NCBI GenBank assembly: GCA_022835595.1
Contig: BQUP01000003.1
Coordinates: 1,970,975 to 2,034,974, forward strand
Direction of reading: 5' to 3'
DNA length: 64,000 bases
From: Cystobasidium ongulense
Taxonomy: Eukaryota; Basidiomycota; Cystobasidiomycetes; Cystobasidiales; Cystobasidiaceae
Below, in pieces: positions 9,308 to 20,361 of this stretch. The translations under genes and the position numbers were made by a program. The first letter of the stretch is position 1, and every line of letters begins with the position of its first letter. Under the pieces are notes generated by a model. The model saw nothing but the letters and a program-made list of their open reading frames with translations, made no database searches and had not been told where the DNA came from.

Positions 9308-11608
9308 TCACAATTTCGCAGCAGCATAGGTTGAGAATGCTTGCTTTGATTTGACCTGATCAACGTCTTGTTGCGTGACTTCGCGACATTCACAGCCATG
9401 ATTATAGCCCAGTCTGGTACACAGTCACATTATCAAGTTAGCGAAGTGTGGCCGTGCTTGTCCGGAAAAGCATTGCAGATCTGCATGTGCCTACCTTTGG
9501 CGACCATCTGCTTGTTCAGACGAAGCTTTGTAGAAATCAGGTCGCCGGAAAATGCCGACAACACAGGATCCTCCTGAACCACACGAAGGAGAGGAATGAA
9601 TCATAGTTATCAGCGCCATTCTCATTCGCTTGCCGAACTGTCCTCCCGAACATCCGTATCCGTGATTGCGGAAAGAGGAGCGGCTGCCGAGTATTCGGCC
9701 AATAAGGAGTACGTAGGGATGCACTCACCGAGCCCCAGATTGTGAAGCATTGCATGCGGATCCTCAATCAGTCGTTGGGATGTACTACTATCGCTGCTTC
9801 CTGATCCAGTTGCATCTTTGTCCTTCTTCCTATCGTCCATTCTGGGAGCCACCTCGGGAGCTTGCATGGGACCGGCCCATCCTCGCAACTGCATGGCGAG
9901 ATAGAAGACATTTCCTAGGCCAGTGGCACCCAATGGGTGTCCTTTACTTTCCAATCTGCAAGGTGTAGAAACAAGTCAATAACGGCTGTCGAGCTCACCA
10001 TTCTACCGCAACTTACCCGCCACTGGGGTTGACGAGGTATCTGCCGCCATACGTGTTGTCTTTGCGCCTGACAAGCTCGTGAGCCTTGCCAGGTTCAGCT
10101 AAACCAAGGGAGTCATACAGGAGTAGCTGACGGAAAAGGTCAGTTCGGAAACCGAGATAAGGCTGTTCGCCGATGAGGTTGTCTCACTTCATTGGGTGCG
10201 AAGCAGTCGTGACACTCGACCACCCGTAGACGCTCGTCTTGGGGATTGATTCCGGCCGCGCGATATGCTTTTTGGGCTGCCCTCCTGGTCATGTCGGCCC
10301 CGGTGAGCTCAATCGCGCTTTTGCTAAAAAGCTTGGGTGAATCCGTTGTCATGGCAAGCGAAGCGCTGAACGGTAAAGCTAGGATCAGCTTGCAAGGCTT
10401 GGACATTTCGTCCCCGCACCCACATTTCTATAGCTTGATTCTCAAGCTTGTGAGCCTTGACAAAGTCTTCGCTGGCTACGATAGCACAAGCCCCACCATC
10501 GCTGAGGAACCATATGGGCGTTAACTGGTAACCTTAATATGACTGTTTCAATAGCTTACGATGTTGGACAGCACATAGCTCGAGTCATCTGCAGGTAGGC
10601 TGTCTCAGGACAGAGTAAAATGAAGCCGAAATGAGCGTGCTCACATTGCCAGCAACCTTCTTTTCTGCTAGTACTTCTTCGACAGTCATTTTGTTTTGAA
10701 ATTGAGAGTATGGATTGTTTGCAGAATGGCAATGATTCTAGCGAGAGCCATGTAAGCCCTTATTTTACATCAACCAAAGAGAAAGGCCTACCTTGGCAGC
10801 AATAGCAGCGATATCCTCCCACGTTGCACCATACTTTTGGCAGTATTCTTCGCCACCACCGCCAAAGACTCGAGCTGCGAATGGTCCATGAGAGCTACTG
10901 CCAATCTCGCCTACAACTTCCAAAGTCTTGTCGAGAGGGTTGGTACGATCGCTGAAAGCAGCTGAAAGTGATCCTGGTGTCATCTTTTCGAAACCGAGAG
11001 CCATTGTGCATTCGCAAGCCCCGGATTCCACCATTTGACTAGCCAAATAAAGAGCACTGCAGTGACATCGCAACAGTCAGACACGCTAGATTTAAGGTGT
11101 AACGAGTCACCCGCACCTAGAACCAGTGGAGCAATTGCTGCAGTACTCCTCGTTAGTCTGCTTAAGTCCTTTCGCAAACACCGCTAGTACCTCGCAAGAC
11201 CTACTTGTTCACGTTTACCTAAGATCTACAGTCAGCAGAGCCGCAGCAATATAAGATGGGTTCACTAACTATCGGAATTTGGGTCATTCCCAAGGCATAA
11301 AGGGCGCGTTGGCCGCAGGTGGAATCTCCGTAGACGTCTGTGGTATACCATTTTCAGGACAAGTGCTTTTCGTACGGTAAGGAATGCGCACCCACATCCT
11401 ACGTATGCCTGCTGTACATCGTCATAGCTAAGCAACACTGTCAGTAGCTATAGATGCAGATAATTACCAATCAATCGCACTTTATGCCGGCATCAAGCAA
11501 GGCTTTTGTCGTCGCTTGCAAGCCAAGTTCTTCATAGCCAATCCGGTTGCGAGGCTTCTCGTACTTGGTCTTGCCGACTCCGATGATATACGTCTTGCGA
11601 GGTGCCAT
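9308..11608 (-). CDS. Peroxisomal SCPx-type thiolase (acetyl-CoA C-acyltransferase family)
   Basis: Fourteen exons give 475 residues: 11608-11481, 11427-11396, 11337-11270, 11218-11205, 11137-11117, 11056-10792, 10737-10645, 10588-10560, 10501-10424, 10365-10188, 10126-10017, 9955-9729, 9573-9495, 9413-9308. The protein begins MAPRKTYIIGVGKTKYEKP, has the nucleophile Cys83 in NNNCSTGS, the SSHGPFAARVFG block, VVECHDCFAPNE, and NPSGGLESKGHPLGATGLG with the catalytic His. It ends AAAKL, a PTS1-like peroxisomal signal (AKL). This is the SCPx/SCP2-thiolase branch, which cleaves 3-ketoacyl-CoAs, often branched or sterol-derived. No SCP2 lipid-binding domain follows, so only the thiolase module is present. 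All introns are GT-AG and 51-155 nt long. A region of about 40 residues (MDDRKKDKDATGSGSS) near the C-terminus is an unusual hydrophilic insert. The start lies 136 bp downstream of the BST1 stop on the same strand. Confidence 0.88.
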
Positions 11609-11744
11609 GCTTGCAACTACATCAGTGTGCTGTTGTAGGGAATCAAGCGTGCAGACGAATCTTGTGGAGCTCCACCTAATGTGATCGACCGGCTTTGCAG
11701 ATAGCCGAACAATGTTCGACATTTTCATATATTCAAACCTATAG

Positions 11745-14700
11745 CTACAAATACTTCCTGACGGTCTCGTACTGCAGAAGCGCCAGCCAGAGAAAATACA
11801 GGTTGACTGTTTCACCCACTACATAGACGAACCGCCCACCCCATAGCAGAACAACAAACATTCCCATTGTCAAGAAGTGCTCGGAAGCGAATGTCACCCA
11901 TCTGCGTACAGAACATGTCAGATTAGTTCTCCAAATTCAGTTCGATGAGCATACCTATTCTGTGGTATACGAAGCTCCTTTCCAGTCGAGAGATGCTCCA
12001 CTAACAGCAAGGGACCGAGAATTGCCAAAAGATTATGATCCGAAGGAAATGGCTTCCACCAGCCGGCCTGGAGATTTCGGAGCCATACAATCAAGATAGC
12101 GCCGTTTTGAGGCAACAACCAGAGGATCATAAAGAGAATTCCGTAGTTTGCTTCTTTGGCAAAGCTCGTGCTTGAGGGCTTGGTGGCTGTCAGTTTCGGT
12201 ATATAGAACATTTGTAGAGTCACTTACCGATCTAGCATAGACGCGAACAGTCGACATGCCTTGCATAAGGAAGAGAGAGAGGATTGCGAATTGGTGCGGC
12301 GCGAAGATAAGCACGAAAAAGCTGAGCAACCCAAACGCGAATAACCTTGTCCGTGAACGTTCTTCTCGGAGACTGTACAGATAGATGATCAGATAATTCT
12401 TTGTAACGACACAGAGGCAGCAGCTTACCCTTCGGCCACACCAGATCGCGCTATTGTGAGTTTCCAGGCTCGCGCCAGAGTCTGAACAGACAGATGGAGG
12501 ATAGCATGAGAGAGTAAAACGGTTGTCGCAATAACGGCCAGGAATGCTGGCGCCAATGCAACTAGAAGCAAGTGTCGCGTGCCCAGGAGGAGACTCGCCG
12601 CTAGCTCCGGGACAAGCCTAAAGTGCAGCAAGAAGCCTTGCACGACACCCATAGCAACCACCCCAGCTGTCCACCAATGCGCTTCGAGCAGAAGAAAGGC
12701 CTTTAAGCCATCTCCAAATGTGGAGATCATCGGTACTTTGCCTGTAGCATTGGCTGACAGAAGGAAGTGGCGCGTTGCTCCTAAAAGTATGAATGTCGGC
12801 CAGCTTGCTAGGATAGATCGATATCGCGTGACTATTGTTCCGAGGCTTGCTTTGCGATTGACAGAAAGACGTATCTTGATCGGACAAGCTGTGTCATGCC
12901 AATATTGTAGGAGAATTCCATTTGCTTGACTAGAACTAGCAGGCGGTAGATACGGAGCGCCAGAGTGTAGGTGTATGCTAGCTTTCTTGACATCTCCAGA
13001 GAAGAAATGGTTTTCGAAAGTTTCTCCTGATGATATTCGGACCGTCGGTATAAATTCAGAACAGTCTGATATGCAAGTGCTGTCAGCATTAGGCGGACAG
13101 TGATCTCAAGAAAAGTTGGCGCCCTACTATCATCTGCGGACACATCGAGCTTGAAAACGACGAGGGAGGTGTCGAGACGAGGGAACCGGAAACTTGCACC
13201 ACTTGCAACGCTTGCCAAAGTCATTGAGTCAAAGCCCCAACCGAAAAGATACATGCCTACCGTGCGGGAGTCATAAGCTCGAGGGGTCAAGACGAAAGCG
13301 CGCGTCCTCACCTATAAGCGATGTATGTTCTTTGCGCATAGCAGCTTGTGAGTACAGCTGTACAATACTTCCAGAGCCTTTGCTTAGTCTAAGCAAGCAG
13401 TGTGTCGCAGATTCAGGTATATGCAGGTCTGAGAAGACTAGCGGAAGGCTCTTCGCCTGCTGGGAGTTTGCAGGGTTCATACTGTCTGCAGGGATCTCAA
13501 CTAGCGGCGGGGCCTGAAGTGCTCGACACTGTTCGAAGCTCGAGCCTTGGCAGACGAAATAGTCCATATCCACCCCGGTCCCAGCGACGGTCACTTGCAC
13601 TCGTCGAGTGAACCTGTCGGTAAGTCGAATGGCATACAAGCCGTCATCGACCACCTGGTACCCTCTCAGCGTGAGTTGTCCCTCAACGATTTTGACTTCT
13701 TGCTCCGCAAATCTGGTCTCTGCAGATAGCTTTGGTGTGTCTGGCTGTAGCTCTACGCCAGTCAGCAGATGCTTTTCGAAGACAGCTAACCGCTTGTTTA
13801 AAACGCGTGCTCGGTCATTTCGTCGTGCATCTGTACTTTGTAGCAAGGCGGATATAACTTGTTGTCGGAGCTGGTCGCACCACATCATGGCTTGATGATT
13901 TACAGGGCTGAAGAGCGTTGGAACCGAGGTTGTCATGACGCTGAAACCATGCGACGGCGGTACTAAACTTGAGAGATCGGCGTAATCTGAAGAAATCATA
14001 GTATCCGCTATCCCTCCAGCAATAGAGATACATAGCGTATCGTTCAACGGGTTCAAAGCACCAGCGTACGATTTGCGCCAGTAAGCGTTGATATCGTGAT
14101 AGATGCGTTCAACTCCCCGGTCGAAGGTTGCAGGCGGGATTGTGTGTGGTGTACTGAGCGTTATAAGTGTTTTGACGCTTCCTGCCTCGAAGCTTTTTTG
14201 CAAGAACATGTATCGTGCCGCAATTCCACCCATAGAATGCGCAAGGACGACCACGGAGGTCGGTGCTGCAGTTCCTTGAGCGCTATACAGATTACGGATG
14301 TATCTAACGCAGTCTGCCAAGTACTCTGCTTGTTCTTTCAGGGTGCCGGCGTGGAACGCCGAGAAATCCTCGTTGAAGTCGGCTTGACGAAAAGGGACGC
14401 TTAGCCTCTTGTAGTTTGAGGAACAAATTAATCCGCAAACTTACCGGCGAAGAAATCTAGCTCCTGGTGGTTGGCAGCTAGAAGGTGCGAATGTGGCTTG
14501 CCGGGGCTTGCATAATATTGCCTCGCAGCTGCAGCTGCAAAGCTGCGAATCTGCCTATAGGATCCAGCATTGCCTGGGGCAAACAACACTGGCACGCCAT
14601 GTGGCTGCACCACGGAAGTGTAAGATGCACAGACGCATATAGAAGATGGTATGAATGCGTACCTTATTCGACAGATCCCAGCCTTGCTCGCGGTACAGCC

Positions 14701-15028
14701 AGAGCGAATACTTGCCGGCGAGTCTGCTATGTGATGCATTTAAACCATCTAGGCGGAGGTAGCCAGGACTCATATATGCCATGCGGCACTTGCTAGCTTC
14801 CCGGGGATCACGTCCATTGACAGCAGAAGCCACAAGCCACGAGAACAGCGTTGTGAAGAGAAGCAGGCATGATACTAGTATCTTATATTGTATCGCAGTA
14901 GTGCAGGTCCTGGCATAGCGGTGATCGAGAGCAATGCTTGACGATGCGGCTGTAGCATCATTGTTGAGGCGGTTTGCACGCGAAAGTGCGATATCATCCT
15001 CTTCAGAGGTGCGTGAAGTGTCCGGCAT
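11745..15028 (-). CDS. BST1: GPI inositol-deacylase (Bst1/PGAP1)
   Basis: Eight exons (15028-14663, 14604-14445, 14382-13312, 13256-13138, 13065-12429, 12373-12228, 12178-11955, 11901-11745) give 959 residues. A cytosolic N-terminus precedes one transmembrane segment (about residues 50-72). Next are the PGAP1-domain blocks GVPVLFAPGNAGSYRQIRS and DFNEDFSAFHAGTLKEQAEY, and the lipase motif VVLAHSMGG with the nucleophilic Ser near residue 225. The C-terminal third holds several hydrophobic helices typical of Bst1. The enzyme removes the acyl chain from inositol of newly made GPI anchors in the ER and helps GPI-protein export and quality control. The length matches fungal Bst1. It is divergent from SKI2, with 233 bp between the start codons, which probably form a shared promoter region. 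Confidence 0.92.
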
Positions 15029-15261
15029 GCGCCTGCATTGGCTGTATCGATGATGAGCGAAAGAAGGAAGCTGAAATGTCAATCGGGGTTTACAAAAAGC
15101 TAGAAGCCACCCCGTTGCCGCCTTGTCTTCGTTTAGGCCCTTCACAACAATCAAGAAAGCAACAGCCTTACCCTACAGGAAGTATACGTACATCCTATGG
15201 GAGTGATAGCCTTCCTCTGCGTAGACTTCAGTTATTACAAGAGGTCAAGCGGTGATCGACG

Positions 15262-18200
15262 ATGTCACAGCATTCAAATGGCCATGCTGGCCCTCCTGCA
15301 TCAAGCAAAGACAGCTCTGCAGTTGCTGAAGAAGTGAAGAGAGACTTGGAGAAGCGCTTCCTGTCCCCATCAAATCGATTACCGGCGCACTGGCTCGGAG
15401 ACTGGCAGAAGTAGGCTTGCTGCATCATGCATATGTTCGACCGAATGGACATTCTGACTTTACGAGTTGCAGGCAATGGCCAGTACCACTTGATACCGAA
15501 AAACTGTATTTCTCGGAGCCAGCGAAGCCGACTACAACTTTGGAGTTTCACTCTGCCGGTCTGAGAGGGCGCGTCACAGGTCATCAGGAGGTGGGTATCG
15601 AGGAAAACACGTTAGAACAGACAGCTAATTATCGACTGGTTCGCTCAGGTAAATCGCATGGCTTCTGCATATCGCTCTGCCTTGGGTTCCACATCGATGG
15701 CTCGGGATCCCAACCCATATGATACGAAAAGCTTCGTCCGTGGCAAAAGTGGTGCTTTCCCTTTCGCACCGGGTGGTCTCGAGAGAGATGCAGTCAAGGA
15801 GACGGCAGAACAAACAGAACGTGCTCTCGAAGAAATTGTCGAAGGTCTGGAGAAAAGCAATTCTCTGGGTAGAGGTGGTATCAGAACTATACCACCGGGT
15901 TTCGAGCGAGGTTTAGATTTCGACAGTACTGCAGCCGACGAAGAACTGCTTAACTCGGAACAACAAGTGAAAGTAGAACCGCTATATAGACCGACAGCCT
16001 CAACCAGTAAAACGGTCGAAAGGCAACGGAATACTCATAAAGGCTTGGATCCAGAGGTGGAGAAATTACTGCCGACCCATCGTTTGCAAATGCCAGTATC
16101 GACAGGCACCAGACGGCGTCCTGCTATAGCCAAGAAAGAATGGGCTCATGTAGTTGACGTGAATAACGAGCTTGTAAATTTCAGGGAACTGGTACCGGAC
16201 ATGGCGAGAGAATACCCATTCGAGCTGGACACATTCCAGAAAGAAGCTGTATACCATCTGGAGCTTGGTGAAAGCGTGTTTATTGCGGCACATACTAGTG
16301 CAGGTAAGACCGTGGTGGCCGAATATGCGATAGCCCTCGCAGCGAGGCATATGACTAGGTATGTGGGGAACATATGGTCGAGATTGGATTGAGCAGCTCC
16401 CGCTGACCATTTGATCAAATACAGGGCTATATATACGTCACCCATTAAAGCCCTGTCAAACCAGAAATACCGAGATTTCAAGGAAACATTCGGTGCCGAG
16501 AATGTCGGTATTTTGACAGGCGACGTGCAGATTAATCCGGAGGCGAGCTGTCTTATAATGACAACCGAAATTCTACGAAGTATGCTGTACAAGGGCGCAG
16601 ATCTAATCAGAGATGTCGAATGGGTGATATTCGACGAAGTCCACTATGTCAATGATCTCGAGGTAGGCGGAAACATGGCTAGACACGCGAGACTTGTGCT
16701 GACTTTGTCAAATAGCGAGGTGTCGTGTGGGAAGAAGTGATTATCATGCTCCCAGATCACATAGGTATCATCCTCCTTTCAGCGACCGTGCCCAATACGA
16801 AAGAGTTTGCCGATTGGGTAGGACGCACCAAAAAGAAAGATATATACGTTATCAGCACGCCCAAGCGACCTGTGCCTCTTGAGCATCACCTATACGCCGG
16901 CAAGGAGATCTTCAAGATCGTTGACTCGAGAGGTCAGTTCCTCAGTCAAGGCTATAAAGACGCTGGAGAGGCGCTCAAACGTAAACAGGAGAAAGAGAGA
17001 GAAGCTGCTGGTCTTGGCCCGCTTGTAAGACAGGGTGATAAGGCGGCACGTGGTAGAGGGGGACAACAGCAGACTGGTGGACGGGGCGGACAAGCTCGTG
17101 GAGGCGGTCAAGCCGGTCGGGGACGAGGAGGGACACCTGCTGCGGCTAACGCGTCTGTGCGAGGTGCAGGCACATTTACGCCGCTCAAGGGTGGCATGCG
17201 GGCAGGCGGAACAGTTGACAGACAACTCTGGGTACATCTTGTGAGTGCTGCAGAGCCGTTCGTTCCCTTGCTTTAGGTGTAACTAAACCCTCTTGACAGA
17301 TATCCGAATTGCGCAAGCGAGAGTTACTTCCCGTCGTTGTGTTCGCGTTTTCCAAGAAGAAGTGCGAAGAGTACGCTGATACACTTACAAATACCGACCT
17401 TTGCGCTGCTAAGGAGAAGAGTGAAGTGCACATAGTTATTGAAAGAAGCTTGACAAGGTTGAAAGGTTCAGACAAGAAGCTGCCCCAAATCCTCAAGATG
17501 AGGCAGCTTCTATCCAGAGGAATCGGTGTGCATCATGGAGGCCTGTTACCTATTGTCAAAGAGGTTAGCAGTCTTCCTTAGGTTACACAACGTCCGCCAG
17601 TCAAGCTTACCAATTTACTCATACAGATGGTAGAGCTTCTGTTCTCGCGCGGGCTGGTCAAGGTCCTCTTTGCGACGGAAACCTTCGCGATGGGTGTCAA
17701 CATGCCAGCAAGAACAGTAGTCTTCTCAGGCACTCGCAAACATGACGGTCGTACTTTCCGGGATCTACTCGCCGGCGAATATACCCAGATGTCTGGCCGT
17801 GCTGGACGCCGTGGTCTCGATACGACAGGTGTCGTTATCATTACATGCAACGAACACGAGCCACCTGATGTAAGCCAACAGTGAGGTCAAGTTATCCTTG
17901 CAAGCGAGGTTATTGACGTCTGTGCCACCCCAACAGGTCGCAACACTTCACACTATGATTCTTGGCCAGCCGACAAAACTCAGCTCTCAATTCCGCTTGA
18001 CCTATACTATGATACTCAATCTCTTGCGAGTCGAAGCATTGAGAGTTGAAGAGATGATCAAGCGTAGTTTCTCGGAAAATGCTTCCCAAAGAGTTCTTCC
18101 GGAACATCAAAAGCGAATACTAGAGGTACGCGCGGCTCATTTCCTACTGTCACACAATATTTGACCGACTTCTCTTTGTAGGGCGAGAAGGAGTTGGCAG

Positions 18201-20089
18201 CCTTGCCGAAGCTTGGCGAAAGCGAACAGATACAGAATCTCCAGAAATTCTATGATCTAACCTTACGATTGGCTCAAATCAGCGAGGCGTTCTTGTCGAG
18301 CCTCGCCAACTCTTCAATCTCAAATCGAGTTTTCAGTCCCGGGCGCGTTGTCATGCTCGGCGAAGGGGTGAGAAGCGAAAGTGCAGTCGAGTGTGGGGAG
18401 AAAAAAGGCTGACTCGTTTCATTGTAGCATTTCTCGGGCCATCTTGCCGTGATTCTGCGAGGCGCGCCCAGTGTTGCAATCGCTGGAAGCTCTGGTGAGC
18501 AGCAGCGTGCTTTCGTTGTGCTGGTCTATATCCCTCAGGACAGTGAGAATAAGTCACAGGGTACGTGGAATTCCTCATGCTGTCGAACGATTCCGTTCTG
18601 ATTGCTTGTTTTGGTGAGCAGGGCACCCCACAAACGAGCCTCCCGTGTGGCTACCTTCGTCGGCAGACTATGAGGGTAACAATAGAGCCACTACTTCTGT
18701 CGTGCCAATCTCCGGCATGGCTTTGGTCACCAATATTTTACAGAAGGTAGAGTTCATCGATTATAAGGCCGGGGCTTGTGCGTATAATTCTGACGGTTGT
18801 GATGCAGTTTGATTACAACCAGGCTGCTCAAGATCCGAACAACTTGCCAGCTGCAGTCTTACAGGAGTTAGTTAATATTGCGCAGTCGCTGAGACCAGAT
18901 CCGTTGAAACAAGAAGTCGATGTTGGGAAATTACGAGCTATAGAATTTATGGAGCTATTGCAGGAGAGGCGTAAACTTTTGGCGGAAAGACAGAAAATCG
19001 ATCTAAGCAGGATCGACAATTTCGAGGAGCAGGTAAGCTCCAAGTGGAAGTTTGAGGAGGATGTACGCGGGCTAACTTGATATGATATGCTCCAGTACCG
19101 CATGATTCACGGTTATCGCGTGCTGGAAGATAGAGTCACATCGTATGTGCAATCCGCTGGCATTGAATAACACCGCTAACTGCAAAAATGTCTTCTTGCA
19201 GACTGCGCATGTCTATATCTGAGCAAAACCTGGAACTTCTTCCAGATTACGAGCAGCGTATAGCGGTGCTGCAAGATCTGGAATTCATCGACGAAAACTC
19301 GACCGTGCTACTCAAAGGTCGGGTGGCGTGCGAGGTACGTTGATACTAAAAGGCCAATAATGTACATTCTTTCATGTCTGACTGACTTGCGTATACACAG
19401 ATAAATACTGGGCATGAGCTCATTCTCACGGAGCTCATCCTCGACAATTTCTTAGCTGGATACGAACCTGAAGAAGCAGTTGCCTTATTGTCCGCTTTTG
19501 TCTTCCAAGAGCGACGATCTGAGGTGGAACCACAGCTTACATCGCGTCTCGAAGAAGTAAGTCTGCTTTTGATACTCTGTGTACCTTGAAACTAATTGAC
19601 TCGATGTGTTGCACAGGGGCGAGACAAGATGAGGGAGCTGGCAGATCGAGTGACCGCCATACAAACTGCTAGAAGAGCAGATGTAGCAGAAAATGGGTCA
19701 GAGTCCAATAACCTAAACTTTGGACTTTGCGAGGTAGTATACGAATGGGCGAAGGGCAGGGTGGGTGCAAACATCTTTAGGAATTGACGATGCTGTAGAT
19801 CACTGATTGCCCTTACTCTCGCTTTGACTAGCCTTTCAACGAGATTGCTTTATTGACGGACGTACAGGAAGGTACAATAGTTAGAAGCATCACTCGCCTT
19901 GACGAGACGTGCAGGGAGGTCAGAGACGCTGCGAGGGTTATCGGTGATGCCGCTCTATATCAAAAGATGGAAGCTTGTCAAGCTTGCATCAAGCGTGATA
20001 TCGTCTTGTAAGTCTGATTCTTGATATTAATGGGTGCTTCAGGCTGACACCACCTTCTCCTCGCTAGCTGTGCTTCGCTGTATCTATAG
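15262..20089 (+). CDS. SKI2: Ski2-family DExH RNA helicase (exosome cofactor)
   Basis: Eighteen exons, from ATG 15262 to TAG 20087-20089, give 1260 residues. An N-terminal Ski-binding-type region ([11 protein letters not shown]) leads to the helicase core: [26 protein letters not shown] (Walker A near residue 303), FDEVHYVND (DEVH near 395), LLSATVPN, then RecA2 with [43 protein letters not shown] and [10 protein letters not shown]. The rRNA-processing-arch and C-terminal domains follow, ending IKRDIVFCASLYL. Ski2 is the ATPase of the cytosolic Ski complex that feeds mRNA 3'-to-5' into the exosome and limits double-stranded RNA viruses in yeast. A Gly/Arg/Gln-rich RGG tract (about 17047-17160) lies between the two RecA domains. 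Exons: 15262-15410, 15473-15590, 15649-16358, 16425-16662, 16716-17240, 17300-17563, 17627-17869, 17937-18125, 18182-18367, 18428-18560, 18622-18746, 18808-19032, 19096-19142, 19202-19334, 19401-19556, 19617-19760, 19832-20007, 20068-20089. Confidence 0.95.
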
Positions 20090-20361
20090 GAATTTGACAG
20101 CAAACAGCCGTTATCAGCTAAATTTGAGCATGTTCCTCCGACTGCACAATGTTCGTTTAGACTGTCATGGTAGTCGAATGTGTCGTTGGCGTTGTAGCTG
20201 TAATTCCAGCTGCGACGAACATGGCTAATGACTGTTTCCCGCGTGTGTGTGACTCTCTCGATCATCATCGGTCAACAGGACGTAACTACTTGCCCAGGCT
20301 TCTGCTCTTGCGGATAACAGAACAATTCAGCAAGTCCGGAAGTAGACAGCCAGGTCACAAG

